Below, one piece after another: positions 15,145 to 15,839 of a stretch of 15,839 nt of DNA (the stretch's first letter is position 1; the number at the start of each line of letters is the position of its first letter). Below the pieces are notes generated by a model. It worked only from the letters and a program-made list of their open reading frames with translations, was not told the DNA's origin and did not search any database. Made by a program: the position numbers and the translations under genes. Source of the stretch: Microscillaceae bacterium (GTDB lineage: Bacteria > Bacteroidota > Bacteroidia > Cytophagales > Microscillaceae); NCBI GenBank assembly GCA_003483885.1, contig DMXI01000398.1, positions 1-15,839 on the forward strand, read 5' to 3'.

Positions 15145-15353
15145 TTTGTACAAGGTCAAAAAAGTTTTAGTCTTACCTTGTACAAAATCAATCACCCCAA
15201 TTTGTACAAGATCAAAAAAAATATAGTCTTGTCTTGTACAAAAAACTCAAACTGATTTGTACAAGATTTAAAAAGTTTTAACATCACCTTGTACAAAATC
15301 ACTCAATCCGACTTGTACAAGATCAAAAAAAATATAGTCTCGCCTTGTACAAA
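15145..15353. repeat. Array of eight TTGTACAA palindromes in four ~56-bp units
   Basis: TTGTACAA occurs at 15146, 15178, 15202, 15234, 15257, 15289, 15313 and 15345. The spacing alternates 32 and 24 (once 23) nt, giving four units with period 56, 55 and 56. Within each unit the two copies face each other as TTTGTACAAG ... CTTGTACAAA (unit 4 begins CTTG), with an A-rich spacer resembling GATCAAAAAAAATATAGTCT. The period is not a multiple of three throughout, so it is not coding. It could be a cluster of binding sites, a set of RNA hairpins, or a decayed tandem element. Confidence 0.9.
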
Positions 15354-15371
15354 ATTATCCAATCATTTTTC

Positions 15372-15390
15372 ACCCAAATTTGGGTTTTTA
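15372..15390 (+). other. 14-bp perfect palindrome followed by a T run
   Basis: ACCCAAATTTGGGT (15372-15385) is fully self-complementary, and four more T (15386-15389) follow it. It lies 20 nt beyond the TTGTACAA array. It may be a short terminator or a protein-binding site. Confidence 0.4.
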
Positions 15391-15783
15391 CAAACTGCCT
15401 CACTCAACAATAACTGATACCGAGGTAATAATCAATCTGTATCTTTAGACTATAAAAATATTTTTAAAAATCAATTCTACAGCTTATGCTGACAAGCTCA
15501 ACGAAATGAAAAATTGGAAAAGAAAGTAGCTTATGGTTTTCATCCGTAAAACATCACTAATTCAATAAAAAACTACACAAATTCACTGCGATTTCTCAAA
15601 AAACCTCTAGAACCTTTGTTTCTCCCAAAAATGCAATTCTTACCCAATGCTCACGCAAAGGAACTTTGCCAGAATTGACGAGGTTAGGGTAAAAAATAAC
15701 AAACGAGTGGGGTTTTCCCGGCTTTTTTGTCAATCTCTTACTTAATGACTAATATTGCATCTCATAACTTTTGGAACATTTTC

Positions 15784-15801
15784 GGTTTGTACATACAAAC
15801 C
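15784..15801. promoter_or_regulatory. Inverted repeat GGTTTGT-acat-ACAAACC
   Basis: This is a perfect 7-bp inverted repeat with a 4-nt spacer, close to the window edge. It contains TTTGTACA, the core of the nearby array's repeat, so it may be a variant site for the same factor. No gene beside it is visible inside the window. Confidence 0.4.
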
Positions 15802-15839
15802 AAGGTGAAAGGATTCATTTTTAAATAATATAAGCTCAT

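Larger units (their letters stand above)
14857..15839. other. ~980-nt stretch without an intact gene
   Basis: There is no intact coding frame. 14862-15059 carries a minus-strand frame that reads like protein but is broken by a stop (see findings). 15145-15353 is the TTGTACAA array. A 14-bp palindrome ACCCAAATTTGGGT lies at 15372-15385, followed by five T. Smaller palindromes are GCAAAG-gaa-CTTTGC (15655-15669) and GGTTTGT-acat-ACAAACC (15784-15801). The remainder (15390-15650, 15670-15780) shows nothing I can name. Confidence 0.6.

Noticed and set aside
15145..15353. The TTGTACAA array as a CRISPR
   Set aside because: The repeated part is a short palindrome, the intervening sequences are related to each other rather than unique, and no cas gene is present.
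15561..15692. A 43-codon open stretch on the plus strand (FNKKLHKFTAISQKTSRTF...)
   Set aside because: It has no start codon, follows a stop directly, and shows no recognisable domain; its length is within chance.

Overview
This window appears to come from a low-GC Bacteroidota chromosome, probably a Cytophagales-type gliding or marine bacterium. The evidence is a C-terminal type IX secretion (T9SS) sorting domain on a large M43 metalloprotease, no Shine-Dalgarno-like sites before the genes, a promoter matching the Bacteroidota form TTTG-N19-TAnnTTTG, and Bacteroidota-type lipoprotein and outer-membrane signal peptides. No phage, IS element, CRISPR array, tRNA or rRNA was seen.

Layout. Positions 1-983: the 3' part of a VOC/glyoxalase-fold gene, a hairpin, then a small SnoaL/NTF2-like gene. 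Positions 1245-4295: a bidirectional hairpin, a minus-strand lipoprotein, and a divergent 689-residue exported protein with a probable outer-membrane C-terminus. Positions 4296-5009: a non-coding stretch with a consensus promoter followed within about 60 nt by a strong hairpin (candidate small RNA) and a second, orphan terminator. Positions 5010-7355: a DinB-fold gene, an unrecognised 345-residue protein and a secreted BamE-like protein. Positions 7440-12359 (minus strand): an ankyrin-repeat protein and a 1359-residue T9SS-secreted M43 protease with an internal ~267-residue duplication, one PKD and two GEVED domains; its leader holds two palindromes. Positions 12845-14856: a CHAT protease with an N-terminal death-like/effector-associated module, convergent with a CHASE2 membrane protein that has no output domain. 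Positions 14857-15839: a ~980-bp non-coding stretch with a degraded-looking reading frame just upstream of CHASE2 and a striking array of eight TTGTACAA palindromes in four ~56-bp units.

Most genes look monocistronic and unrelated (general metabolism, envelope, secreted protease). The part most likely to hold something undescribed is the right end, where the CHAT and CHASE2 genes and the TTGTACAA array lie together. Calling them one signalling or conflict module is inference from adjacency and known domain partnerships. The candidate small RNA at 4521-4615 is the second point of interest.
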